Notes under the pieces: generated by a model
Databases searched by the model: none
Told to the model about the DNA's origin: nothing
The model's input: only the letters and a program-made list of their open reading frames with translations
Made by a program: the position numbers and the translations under genes
Assembly: GCA_946623765.1 (NCBI GenBank)
Contig: CAMORL010000006.1
Location: 1-31,015, forward strand
Length of the DNA: 31,015 bases
Origin: an uncultured Clostridia bacterium
GTDB taxonomy: Bacteria > Bacillota_A > Clostridia > Christensenellales > CAG-138
Direction: 5' to 3'
Shown: positions 1 to 7,315 of the stretch, one piece after another
How the letters are laid out: each line of letters starts with the position of its first letter
How positions within the stretch are numbered: the stretch's first letter is position 1

Positions 1-601
1 AAAGATGCTCGACGGAAACGCTCTGCGAGCTCGCGTCGATCGCCTTTTCGACCGGAATGACGTGCATGCCGATGCCCGCGCCGCCCGGCGGAACGAGCTT
101 CGCGGCGAGTTCCAAAGGCTCCTGCGGGGCAAGGTTGAACATCGTCGCAACCTCCGGATGCTCGTCCGGAAGCGTCTTGTGCTCGACCATGTATTCGCCG
201 GAACCGACGACCCATTTCGGAATCCAGTACTGAATGTGCTGATCCGCGTTGTCGCGGTTCTGCTCCAGAATACCGATCCAGATGAGGTGGTCGATGATCT
301 TCTGCGCGTCCGCCTCGCTCATGTTGTTGCGCTCCGCGAGCTCCTTGGTCGTCAGACCGAAGCGGCGCTTTTTGAAGCTCAGCATGAACTTGACTTCTTC
401 CTTCGTCAGCAGCCGGTCGAGAATCCAGAAATCCATGTGGTTTTCCTTCATGCCGCCCGGGAGCTTTCTCGGGATATTGTCGGTAATCAGAAGCGCGAGC
501 TTTTTGACAAGCTTCGCCTTCTCGGGATCGTCGCAATGATGTCCGTCCACGGGATAGTCCCGTTCGTTGACGTGAATCTTCGGATTGACTTCTTTGACCA
601 T
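1..601 (-). CDS. Predicted redox protein, N-terminal part only (cut by window edge)
   Basis: The reading frame runs leftward from ATG at 601, behind the strong ribosome binding site AAGGAG, and leaves the window after about 200 residues. It starts MVKEVNPKIHVNERDYPVDG. Residues about 60-125 look like a helical, winged-helix-like segment (a TTKELAERNNMSEADAQKI stretch), followed by a PEVATMFNLAP stretch and a GIGMHVIPVEKAIDA stretch. I recall similar N-terminal regions in gut anaerobe proteins that continue into [4Fe-4S] and sometimes flavin domains, but no cluster cysteines are visible in the part present. It is the fourth gene of a leftward operon with two flavoproteins and a [2Fe-2S] reductase, and starts 9 bases after the reductase stop. 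An electron-transfer role is inferred from that company. The family assignment is tentative. Confidence 0.55.
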   Translation of the reverse strand, partial: MVKEVNPKIHVNERDYPVDGHHCDDPEKAKLVKKLALLITDNIPRKLPGGMKENHMDFWILDRLLTKEEVKFMLSFKKRRFGLTTKELAERNNMSEADAQKIIDHLIWIGILEQNRDNADQHIQYWIPKWVVGSGEYMVEHKTLPDEHPEVATMFNLAPQEPLELAAKLVPPGGAGIGMHVIPVEKAIDASSQSVSVEHL

Positions 602-610
602 GATAGCTCC

Positions 611-1795
611 TTACTCGATCGGGATTCTGATCGTCATATCGGAAAGGGGATACGCGGCGCAGGCATGGACGTAGTTGAAGTCCTTATCCGCTGCGCGTCT
701 TCCGTCGTTTTCGGGGCAGACATAGTATTCGCCCGAAAGAACCTTCGTACGGCAGAAGCCGCATTCGCCGCTGCGGCATGCCGTTTCGATGCGGATGCCC
801 GCGCGCTCCAGCGCAACGACGAGAGATTCGTTTGCCTTTGCCGGAATCTCGTCCTTATGAATGCCGCGCATTACGGTGACGGTATAGGTCTCATCCTTCT
901 TTTCGACCGGGTAGCCCTCAAACGTCGTGATGTCCTTCGCCTGTCCGAAGACTTCGAAGCGCACGCGGCGCGCGGGCACGTCGAGCTTTTTGATTTCGCT
1001 GCGCAGGAACTTATACATGACCTGCGGTCCGCAGATAAAGTAGGACGTGTCGCCCTTACTGTACTTTTTGATGAGCTCTGCGGAGAGGAAGCCGCGCTCG
1101 CCGGTCCAGTCCGGTTCGTCTCCGGACAGCACGTTGACGACGTGCACGCGATCGCTTTCGAGCGCTGCCAGCTCGTCCTTTAGGATGATGTCGTTCGACG
1201 CGACGGAGCCGTACAGGATCGTCAGCTCCGCATCCATCGTGCCGTTTGCAATCTCCTTTGCCATCGATGCGAACGGCGTGATGCCGACGCCGCCCGCCAG
1301 CGCCATGATGTGGTGCGCGTCGCGGAGCGGCTCGTAATAGAACTGACCGAGCCCGATGTTGCCCTTGATCTTCGTGCCGACCTTGAGTCCGTCGTTGACA
1401 AAGTCCGCAATAAAGCCGTCGCCCTTCGAACGCCGCACGGTGATCTCGACATATCCCGGATCCTTCCGCGCCTCAAACGGCGCAGAGGAAATCGAATACG
1501 GACGGGAAACGATCTTGCCGTCGATCTCGAAGTCGAGCGAGACGAACTGTCCCGCATAGAACGGCGGCAGCTTTCCTCCGCCGACCTTTTCAAAGCGTAC
1601 GGTCTTTGCCGTGGGGCTTGCTGTACGGATCTCCTTCACAACGAGATCCAGCTTGCCCGGATGCCATTCCCTTGCGACGTTGCCGATCGGATCCACGGTC
1701 TCGGGCTTATCGGAAGCGGTTTCAAACGCATTGAGACGGGCTTTGGTGACGCGCGATGCGCCGCCGACGTCCTTCAAAAATCCCTTGACTTTCAT
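611..1795 (-). CDS. Flavin/NAD(P)H reductase with C-terminal plant-type [2Fe-2S] ferredoxin domain
   Basis: This 394-residue protein has the layout of oxygenase-reductase-type electron transfer proteins. A unique stretch of about 45 residues comes first. It is followed by an FAD-binding domain with RPYS at 98-101, an NAD(P)-binding domain with GGVGITPF at 168-175 and CGP near 255, and a C-terminal ferredoxin domain with ligands C340, C345, C348 and C379. Such proteins pass electrons from NAD(P)H through FAD to the [2Fe-2S] cluster and on to a partner. The start ATG overlaps the stop of the upstream saturase-like gene (ATGA), so the two are translationally coupled and the saturase-like flavoprotein is a plausible partner. 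Reverse flow, from a reduced substrate to NAD+, cannot be excluded. The domain call is secure; the partner is inferred. Confidence 0.85.
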   Translation of the reverse strand: MKVKGFLKDVGGASRVTKARLNAFETASDKPETVDPIGNVAREWHPGKLDLVVKEIRTASPTAKTVRFEKVGGGKLPPFYAGQFVSLDFEIDGKIVSRPYSISSAPFEARKDPGYVEITVRRSKGDGFIADFVNDGLKVGTKIKGNIGLGQFYYEPLRDAHHIMALAGGVGITPFASMAKEIANGTMDAELTILYGSVASNDIILKDELAALESDRVHVVNVLSGDEPDWTGERGFLSAELIKKYSKGDTSYFICGPQVMYKFLRSEIKKLDVPARRVRFEVFGQAKDITTFEGYPVEKKDETYTVTVMRGIHKDEIPAKANESLVVALERAGIRIETACRSGECGFCRTKVLSGEYYVCPENDGRRAADKDFNYVHACAAYPLSDMTIRIPIE

Positions 1796-3324
1796 TTTGC
1801 CGCCTCCTTCTTCTTCATATCGTCCAGCACGTTCTTTGCTGCCTTTCTGCCGTTGGTGACTGCCGGTCCCATGCCGTCGCCGGAGATCTGGTGCGCGCCT
1901 GCGAACTCCAGTCCTTCGATAAACTTCTCATGCTCAGCGGTCTGCAGTCTTGCGACGATGTGATCTTCCATCGTGTGCGCGTAGCCGTAAATGCATCCGT
2001 TCCACATACCGGTGTAGTGCGCGATCGTCATCGGCGTTTCGATGACAATCTCCAGAACGTGATCCAGCAGGTTCACACCGTAATACTTCGACATATCGTC
2101 GATCATCTGCTTTGCTACTTCATGCTTTACCCGGTCGTAATCGTCGGCGGAAACGGTCTTCCAGCCGTCCACGCGCGGCAGCGTCGTGATCGAGAACGAG
2201 CAGGTGCCTTCCGGCGTCGCGTCGGGATTTGCGATGTTGTGGCAGATGCAGGTGAGGTAGCGGTACGGTCCGAGCCCCGCAAGGTCGGTATACAGCGCTT
2301 CGGTGTCCATCGTGTCGCCGCGGAAGATGCTGTAATCATGAATGTTCAGTTCTTCGGCGGGCTTGTCGAGGATCATGATGACCGAGAACGCCGAAAGGCT
2401 CAAACGACGTCCGTTCACCATCTTGATCGCCGCCTTCGGAACCTCCGAGAGCGGTTCGATCATCGAGGTATAGACTTTGTTCGGATACGCCGCGGAAATG
2501 ACATAATCCGCATGGATCTCGTCGCCGCGCGCAGTGCGTACGCCGTAGACCCTGCCGTTTTTCACGAGGATCTTTTCGACGTGCTGTTTGTATTCGATCT
2601 GCACGCCCATCGCCTCGGCGCGCTCCGCCATTTTAAGGCTCATTTCGTGGCTGAACTTGTGCGGAATGTAGGAGCCGTAGCCGATATAGTCCGCCATCAG
2701 CACCGAGAAGATCGTAAACGGCAGCGTTTTGAAACCGGTGCCGACGTAGATCCAGTACGGCGCGAGAAGGTCCTGCGCCTTTTGCGGAAGATCGAACGTG
2801 TCGATGACCTCCTGTGTGGAATAGCCGGCGGTCTTGACGAACGCTTCGTGCTTTAAGAGCATCTGCACCTTGCTCATCGGGTGAATCGAAAGCTCGTTGA
2901 CCGAGTCGAACACGGTGTGGCAAAGGTTCAACAGCTTCAGAACCTTTTCATAGGTGCCGGGAACGGCTGCGTCCACTTCTCTTGCGAACGTCTCAAGTCC
3001 CGGATGCAGCGTCACTTCAAGACCCGGCAGCGAGGCATGATACGCTTCCGGAACCTTCATCCAGTCGATGAAAACGCCCATGTCCTCGAGGAACTTCCCG
3101 ACCTTCAGCCGGTTGCCCTCGGGACCGATGCTCATCATCTCGTGCAGCGCCGCTTCGATCTCGATGCCGCCGCGGACGAAACTCGTCGCAATGCCGCCGG
3201 GCAGATTGTGACGCTCAAGCACCAGGACGTCCTTGCCCTTCTCGGCAAGCATCAGCGCCGACGAAAGCCCTGCAAGCGCGCCGCCGATGACGATGACGTC
3301 ATAATGATCTTTGTAGAATTTCAT
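1792..3324 (-). CDS. CrtI/retinol-saturase-like FAD-dependent oxidoreductase
   Basis: This 510-residue cytosolic flavoprotein belongs to the phytoene desaturase / all-trans-retinol 13,14-reductase superfamily. The N-terminus carries a dinucleotide-binding loop (VIVIGGALAGL, glycines at 14, 15 and 19, with Ala in place of the central Gly) ending in a LERHNLPGG stretch. The C-terminus has the family's second FAD motif, GDGMGPAVTNGRKAA. ATG at 3324 is chosen because AAGGAG lies six bases before it; an ATG at 3342 lacks such a site. Family members desaturate, isomerise or saturate carbon-carbon double bonds of polyenes. Lying between a fatty acid isomerase homologue and a ferredoxin-type reductase, it is a candidate reductase of conjugated fatty acid double bonds, but this is inference. 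Carotenoid synthesis is less likely because no phytoene synthase is nearby. Confidence 0.75.
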   Translation of the reverse strand: MKFYKDHYDVIVIGGALAGLSSALMLAEKGKDVLVLERHNLPGGIATSFVRGGIEIEAALHEMMSIGPEGNRLKVGKFLEDMGVFIDWMKVPEAYHASLPGLEVTLHPGLETFAREVDAAVPGTYEKVLKLLNLCHTVFDSVNELSIHPMSKVQMLLKHEAFVKTAGYSTQEVIDTFDLPQKAQDLLAPYWIYVGTGFKTLPFTIFSVLMADYIGYGSYIPHKFSHEMSLKMAERAEAMGVQIEYKQHVEKILVKNGRVYGVRTARGDEIHADYVISAAYPNKVYTSMIEPLSEVPKAAIKMVNGRRLSLSAFSVIMILDKPAEELNIHDYSIFRGDTMDTEALYTDLAGLGPYRYLTCICHNIANPDATPEGTCSFSITTLPRVDGWKTVSADDYDRVKHEVAKQMIDDMSKYYGVNLLDHVLEIVIETPMTIAHYTGMWNGCIYGYAHTMEDHIVARLQTAEHEKFIEGLEFAGAHQISGDGMGPAVTNGRKAAKNVLDDMKKKEAAK

Positions 3325-3346
3325 AATCTTCTCCTTATGCAAAGAT

Positions 3347-3369
3347 GAGGGAGCGGCTTGCGCTCCCTC
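3347..3369 (-). other. Intra-operon RNA hairpin between isomerase-like and saturase-like genes
   Basis: A perfect 9-bp inverted repeat (GAGGGAGCG / CGCTCCCTC, 5-base loop) sits between the stop of the PAI-like gene and the ribosome binding site of the saturase-like gene. In the leftward transcript it is followed by AUCUUUG rather than a U-run, so it is a poor terminator. It may block 3' exonucleases or set the relative expression of the two genes. Confidence 0.55.
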
Positions 3370-3381
3370 CGTTGATCCTTC

Positions 3382-4770
3382 TCAGAAGAACCGTTCGACG
3401 AGTTCGCGGGAGTATTCCGCGGTCTCATCCATGTCGCCGAAGCTCATGATTTCGCCGGCATAGAACGTGTCGTACTTGTCCTGCATTGCCTCGACCTTCT
3501 CGTACCAGCCTGCCGCATAGTCCTTCGAGAAGACATGCGGGAAGTAGTAAACGCTCCACTCGTTAACTACGTTGCTTGCCGGGTTCTTCATGATCTTGAG
3601 GTCGTCGAGAACCATCTTCTTGCATTCTTCGTACGGAATCTCTTTGGTGTCCTTATGCTTTCTCAAAGCATAGGTGGTGATGACCTGATCCTTCGTATCC
3701 TTCCAGCGGCGATAGTACACCATCAGGTGACCGAGACGTTCCTTCTGCATGTTCTCGAACACGTAGTAGGAGATTTCCGGATGATCCTCGGGCTTCGTCT
3801 CGACGGCGAGCACGTCATAGCGCTCGTAATCGATCTTGCTGAAGAGTTCCTTTTCGTCCTCGCGGGCGTCGAAGTAATCGACCATGCCGATCTGACCGTC
3901 TGCGCGCTTGTTCGGGATGTACAGCGGCGCGGTGACGATGATCTTATCGTACTCTTCGACATTGCCGTTAACCGTGACGAAGACCTTGCCGTCCTTACGC
4001 TCGACCTTTTCGATCTTGGAGTTCAGTCTTGCGGGATGCTTGAGGTGATCGTTCAGCTGTTCCCAGATGTACTGCGTGCCGTTCTTCCAGGTCCAGAGGT
4101 TTACCTTGACAAAGTTCATCGTGGTCTGGAAGTCAAGATATTTCAGAACGTATGCAGCCGGAATCTCATCGAAATAGCCATAGCCGAAGGAGGTGTACGG
4201 CCCGATCCAGATGTCCTGCGTGAGCTCGACGCCGTTCAGCTTGCAGAACTCGTTGAACGGGAGGCACAGATCCTTGAGGTTCGGGTTCTCGCCCTTGACC
4301 GGCTCGCGCTTTGCGTTCGCCTGGGAGAAACCGTCGTAACGGCCCTCGGAAACGCCGCGGTGACCGTTGACGTCATAACCCTTGTACTTGGTTTCGAGAA
4401 TCTCGCCGAGCTTCTTGACCTGCTTCTTCATCTTCAGAAGACGCGGGATCTTCAGAATGTTCTTCTTCGGCTCGAACGGCTCGATGACCTTGCCCTCTTT
4501 ATTCTTGTAGTTGCGATTGAGTTTCGGACCGTCGTGCGTGATGCCGCAGAATTCTTCGACGTCGTGAACCGCGTAGTAGCTCGGCACGCCCATGATCGCG
4601 CCCATCTCATAACGGCGTCCGTTGTAGGTCGGAGACCAGCATTTGCCGCCGACGCGGTCGAGCCGTTCGAGAATCGTGTAGTTTTCATACCCCTTCTTTT
4701 CGAGGTACATACCGGCGGAAAGGCCTGCAGGACCGCCGCCGACGATGCAGATACGTACGTTCTTATCCAT
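3382..4770 (-). CDS. FAD-dependent polyunsaturated fatty acid isomerase (PAI-like)
   Basis: This 462-residue flavoprotein has an N-terminal dinucleotide-binding loop (ICIVGGGPAGLSAG). It closely matches, from memory, C. acnes PAI, which isomerises linoleic acid to trans-10,cis-12 conjugated linoleic acid. Shared blocks include NYTILER, VGGKC.SP.Y.GRRYEMGAIMG near 30-55, AAYVLKYLDF, LWTW..GTQ, RLGH.MVYY.RW, YYFPHV, AGWYEKVE and the C-terminal TFYAGEIMSFG. It is somewhat longer than PAI, with an apparent insertion around residues 90-150. Start 4770 is preferred over 4785 because GGAGGAT lies just upstream of it. It is the first gene of a leftward redox operon that faces an acyl-activation operon. 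Family assignment is strong; regiochemistry and exact substrate are not known. It could also act on other polyunsaturated fatty acids or on acyl-ACP. Confidence 0.85.
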   Translation of the reverse strand: MDKNVRICIVGGGPAGLSAGMYLEKKGYENYTILERLDRVGGKCWSPTYNGRRYEMGAIMGVPSYYAVHDVEEFCGITHDGPKLNRNYKNKEGKVIEPFEPKKNILKIPRLLKMKKQVKKLGEILETKYKGYDVNGHRGVSEGRYDGFSQANAKREPVKGENPNLKDLCLPFNEFCKLNGVELTQDIWIGPYTSFGYGYFDEIPAAYVLKYLDFQTTMNFVKVNLWTWKNGTQYIWEQLNDHLKHPARLNSKIEKVERKDGKVFVTVNGNVEEYDKIIVTAPLYIPNKRADGQIGMVDYFDAREDEKELFSKIDYERYDVLAVETKPEDHPEISYYVFENMQKERLGHLMVYYRRWKDTKDQVITTYALRKHKDTKEIPYEECKKMVLDDLKIMKNPASNVVNEWSVYYFPHVFSKDYAAGWYEKVEAMQDKYDTFYAGEIMSFGDMDETAEYSRELVERFF

Positions 4771-4790
4771 TCTTCTATCCTCCATGGAAT

Positions 4791-4806
4791 TTGTGATATT
4801 TCACAG
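4791..4806. promoter_or_regulatory. Palindromic operator, CRP/FNR-like half sites
   Basis: TTGTGATATTTCACAG holds the inverted repeat TGTGA-N4-TCACA. It lies just downstream of the leftward -10 box (4814-4819), over the probable transcription start, where a bound protein would block the isomerase operon. The half sites resemble those of CRP, and the spacing resembles that of FNR. No cognate regulator is encoded in the window. Confidence 0.5.
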
Positions 4807-4813
4807 CGGAATT

Positions 4814-4819
4814 ATTATA
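4814..4819 (-). promoter_or_regulatory. Leftward -10 box (TATAAT) of the isomerase/redox operon
   Basis: A perfect TATAAT on the minus strand lies 44 bases upstream of the chosen start of the PAI-like gene. The best -35 at 17-base spacing is GTGCAA (plus-strand 4837-4842), which is weak and suggests dependence on an activator or tight control. Confidence 0.55.
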
Positions 4820-4920
4820 CAACACATTCTTCTGAATTGCACGTATTTTTTACGTTTTTGCCCTAAAAATTTGTATAAACAAATCGGCGCGTCGATTCGC
4901 TCCGTTCTTTCCAAAAAATC

Positions 4921-4949
4921 TTCCCATTCTCCGCATTTTATGGTATAGT
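4921..4949 (+). promoter_or_regulatory. Rightward promoter of the acyl ligase / ACP / thioesterase operon
   Basis: A -10 box TATAGT (4944-4949) has a weak -35 candidate TTCCCA (4921-4926) at 17-base spacing. It lies 21 bases before the ligase start, leaving a very short leader with the ribosome binding site GGGGGTGAT. Confidence 0.5.
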
Positions 4950-4970
4950 AAACAGTACGGGGGTGATCCG

Positions 4971-6329
4971 ATGCGTTTTACCGGTTTTTATGAATTGCTT
5001 TTCTATTGGGCGGAGAATACGCCCGACGCGCCGGCGCTGCGCTATGAGGCGAACGGTGCAATCCGCACCTGCACCTATGCGCAGCTTTACCGGCAGGTAT
5101 CCCGCCGCGCCGCATACCTCGGCAAGGAAGCAAAACACGCGTACGGCATTCTTGCGGACGGCTCGTTCGACTGCGTGATCGAGATCTTCGCGTCCGTGCT
5201 GGCGGGACGCCGCACCGTGCTGCTCAATGAAAACGCCGCGGACGAAGTGCTGCTCGATCAGGTAAAGAACGCCGAGCTCGACTCGCTCTGGGGCGATTCG
5301 GATCTCAAGGAAACGCTTTCGCCCGCGCTTGTCGAAACCGCCGAAGGCGGCGCCGGAAAGGTCCTGTTTTTCACCTCCGGCACAACAAGCCGCGCAAAGG
5401 CGGTCGTTCTCACGGACGCGTCTTTGATGAATTCCGCCTATAACGGCGGCGCGCTTCTGCCGCTGCAGCCCTGCGATACGCTGCTGTGCATGCTTCCGCT
5501 CGACCATGTGTTCGGCTTTGTCTGCGGACTTTTGTGGGGGCTTTCGTGCCGGGCATGCGTCGCGCTTTCCCGCGGGGCGCGCCATTATCATGAGGATTGC
5601 ATTTTCTTCCGCCCGACCGCCGTCTCCGTCGTTCCGTCGCTTTTGGGTTTCCTTTTGAAATACCGTGCGCTGAATCCGGAGCTGAAACTCATTCTGGTCG
5701 GCGCAGGAGGCTGCCCCGCGGAGATTCTGACTGCCGCCAAGGCAGCCGATGCGCGCGTCTGCTTCGGTTACGGGCTGACGGAAACGAGCTCCGGCGTCGC
5801 GCTGTCTTTGGGAGAGGGCGATCCGTATGCCATGACGGTCTGCCCCGACGATACGATCACGATCGCAGACGACGGCGAGGTGCTGATCAATGCGCCTACC
5901 TGCATGATGCAGGGCTACTGGCGGCATCCGGAGGATACCGAAGCGGTGCTCAAAGACGGCGTGCTGTATACGGGCGATCTCGGGTATCTTGACGAAGGCG
6001 GCAAGCTGAAACTCACCGGACGCAAAAAGGAAATGTTGGTGCTGTCCGACGGTACAAAGCTGTTCCTGCCCGAATACGAACAAGCGCTGTCCGAAGCGCT
6101 CGGCGGCGAACCGGTGTGCGTGCTGCTCATCAACGATCAGCCGATTCTGGTTCTGGAGGGCGCCGTGCGCGACACCGCCCCGATCTGGGAAAAGATTCGA
6201 CCGGTGCTTGATGCGCGTCCGCGCAATCAGCAGATCCGTTTCGTGGAATTTTACGAAAAACCGCTGCCGCGTACGGCGAGCGGAAAAATCATGCGTTGGG
6301 CAGTCCAACGGGAAAGAGAGGGATTATGA
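4971..6329 (+). CDS. Compact AMP-forming acyl-CoA/acyl-ACP ligase
   Basis: This 452-residue protein is a short member of the ANL adenylating superfamily; many fatty acyl ligases exceed 500 residues. The P-loop-like core is altered to FTSGTTSRAKAVVLTD. The other signatures are intact: YGLTETSSG, YTGDLGYLDEGGKLKLTGRKKE, and the C-terminal PRTASGKIMR, whose lysine completes adenylation. The enzyme should activate a carboxylic acid as acyl-AMP and transfer it to a thiol. The next gene, whose ATG overlaps this stop (ATGA at 6326-6329), is an acyl carrier protein, so ACP rather than CoA is the likely acceptor. Residue patterns do not fix the chain length. Opposite a fatty acid isomerase operon, an exogenous long-chain or unsaturated fatty acid is a reasonable guess. 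Confidence 0.8.
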   Translation: MRFTGFYELLFYWAENTPDAPALRYEANGAIRTCTYAQLYRQVSRRAAYLGKEAKHAYGILADGSFDCVIEIFASVLAGRRTVLLNENAADEVLLDQVKNAELDSLWGDSDLKETLSPALVETAEGGAGKVLFFTSGTTSRAKAVVLTDASLMNSAYNGGALLPLQPCDTLLCMLPLDHVFGFVCGLLWGLSCRACVALSRGARHYHEDCIFFRPTAVSVVPSLLGFLLKYRALNPELKLILVGAGGCPAEILTAAKAADARVCFGYGLTETSSGVALSLGEGDPYAMTVCPDDTITIADDGEVLINAPTCMMQGYWRHPEDTEAVLKDGVLYTGDLGYLDEGGKLKLTGRKKEMLVLSDGTKLFLPEYEQALSEALGGEPVCVLLINDQPILVLEGAVRDTAPIWEKIRPVLDARPRNQQIRFVEFYEKPLPRTASGKIMRWAVQREREGL

Positions 6330-6580
6330 CCCGCAGAGAAGAAATCCTGAACAAAACAAGAGAGATCATCGTGGAATCGCTTCCCGAACTGGAGGGAAAG
6401 GAATTCGACGAGAGCACCGTGATCAATACGGACACCGGCATCGACTCCATGGGCTTTACGCTGATTATCTGCCGGCTCGAAGCGGCATTCGACGTACGCA
6501 TTCCGAACCGCCAGTGGCAGAAGCTGTCCACCCTGAAGGACGTCGTCGACGCGATCGAAAAGCGGATGCCGAAAGCATGA
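6326..6580 (+). CDS. Dedicated acyl carrier protein
   Basis: This 84-residue acidic protein is the usual size for a type II ACP. The attachment serine for 4'-phosphopantetheine is in TGIDSMGF, the equivalent of the DSL motif. Leucine is replaced by methionine, common in specialised rather than housekeeping ACPs. ATG at 6326 is chosen because it overlaps the ligase stop (ATGA) and follows GAGAGGG; a start further upstream would lie inside the ligase. Its own stop overlaps the start of the thioesterase. The arrangement ligase-ACP-thioesterase implies that acyl groups are loaded onto and released from this carrier, separate from the main fatty acid synthase, which is not in the window. Confidence 0.9.
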   Translation: MTRREEILNKTREIIVESLPELEGKEFDESTVINTDTGIDSMGFTLIICRLEAAFDVRIPNRQWQKLSTLKDVVDAIEKRMPKA

Positions 6581-7299
6581 GCGTTTACGAACGGGATTAC
6601 CGCATCAAGAGCTCGGATGCGGACGCAAAACAGCGCTTACGGATCTCCCGGATGTTCACCATCCTGCAGGAGGTCTCCATCGAGCATACGACCGAGCTTA
6701 AAATGGGCCGCGACATGACGCTGGATCGCGGTCTTCTTTGGATCGTCACGCTGCAGCAGGCGAAGATCGTCCGCATGCCCGTTTATGACGAACCCGTACA
6801 CATTGCGACCTGGCCGGGCAACACGATGCATATCCTGTTCCCCCGCTATTACCGGATCACGGATGCGGACGGCAACGTGCTGATCGAGGCGAGCGCGCTG
6901 TGGGCGCTGATGGACCGGAACACGCGCAAGGTCATTTTCCCGGAGGAACACGGCGTCGCGATCAAGGGTATGCGCATCGGAAAGGAGATTCCGCTTCCGC
7001 GCGCGCCGCGAATCCCCGCGGCCGCGGAAACCGAATCGTTTACCGTTCCATACAGCTACGTCGATCTGAACGGTCATATGGGCAATACCCGCTATTTCGA
7101 CCTTGCGGAGGACCGCATGCCGCCCGCGATGCGTGCAAGAAACCTCATCGGGATTCAGACCGAGTATTCACGCGAAGCGCTTCCGGACGCCGAAGTTCTT
7201 CTCCGGAGCGAGGTGTCGGGCGATACGTTTCTTCTGTCCGGCGAATATGAGGGGCAGAAGCTGTTTCGGCTGAGCCTCACCTATGCCCCGGAAGCATAA
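6577..7299 (+). CDS. Acyl-ACP thioesterase (FatA/FatB-like double hot-dog)
   Basis: This 240-residue protein matches the bacterial acyl-ACP thioesterase family. The first hot-dog domain starts YERDYRIKSSDAD and contains GLLWIVTLQQAKIVRMP. The second contains the family's catalytic stretch YSYVDLNGHMGNTRYFDL, with the Asp/Asn/His arrangement. It hydrolyses acyl-ACP to free fatty acid and ACP. Its ATG overlaps the ACP stop (ATGA), so ligase, ACP and thioesterase are made together. A thioesterase beside an ACP-loading ligase would form a futile cycle unless the acyl chain is changed while carrier-bound, or the thioesterase edits wrong loads. This is the main reason to link the operon to the divergent isomerase genes. 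The chain-length preference is not predictable. Confidence 0.85.
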   Translation: MSVYERDYRIKSSDADAKQRLRISRMFTILQEVSIEHTTELKMGRDMTLDRGLLWIVTLQQAKIVRMPVYDEPVHIATWPGNTMHILFPRYYRITDADGNVLIEASALWALMDRNTRKVIFPEEHGVAIKGMRIGKEIPLPRAPRIPAAAETESFTVPYSYVDLNGHMGNTRYFDLAEDRMPPAMRARNLIGIQTEYSREALPDAEVLLRSEVSGDTFLLSGEYEGQKLFRLSLTYAPEA

Positions 7300-7315
7300 G
7301 CGAAAGGAGACGGCT

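Noticed and set aside
5..1183. Long rightward open frame opposite the reductase and its downstream neighbour
   Set aside because: Its protein is Arg/His/Val-rich without a recognisable domain, while both opposing frames have clear motifs, ribosome binding sites and operon spacing. It is a codon-bias shadow.
4791..4806. Rex (NADH-sensing) operator
   Set aside because: The known Rex site has TTGTGAA-N4-TTCACAA, two bases longer between half sites. The palindrome here fits a CRP/FNR-type layout better.
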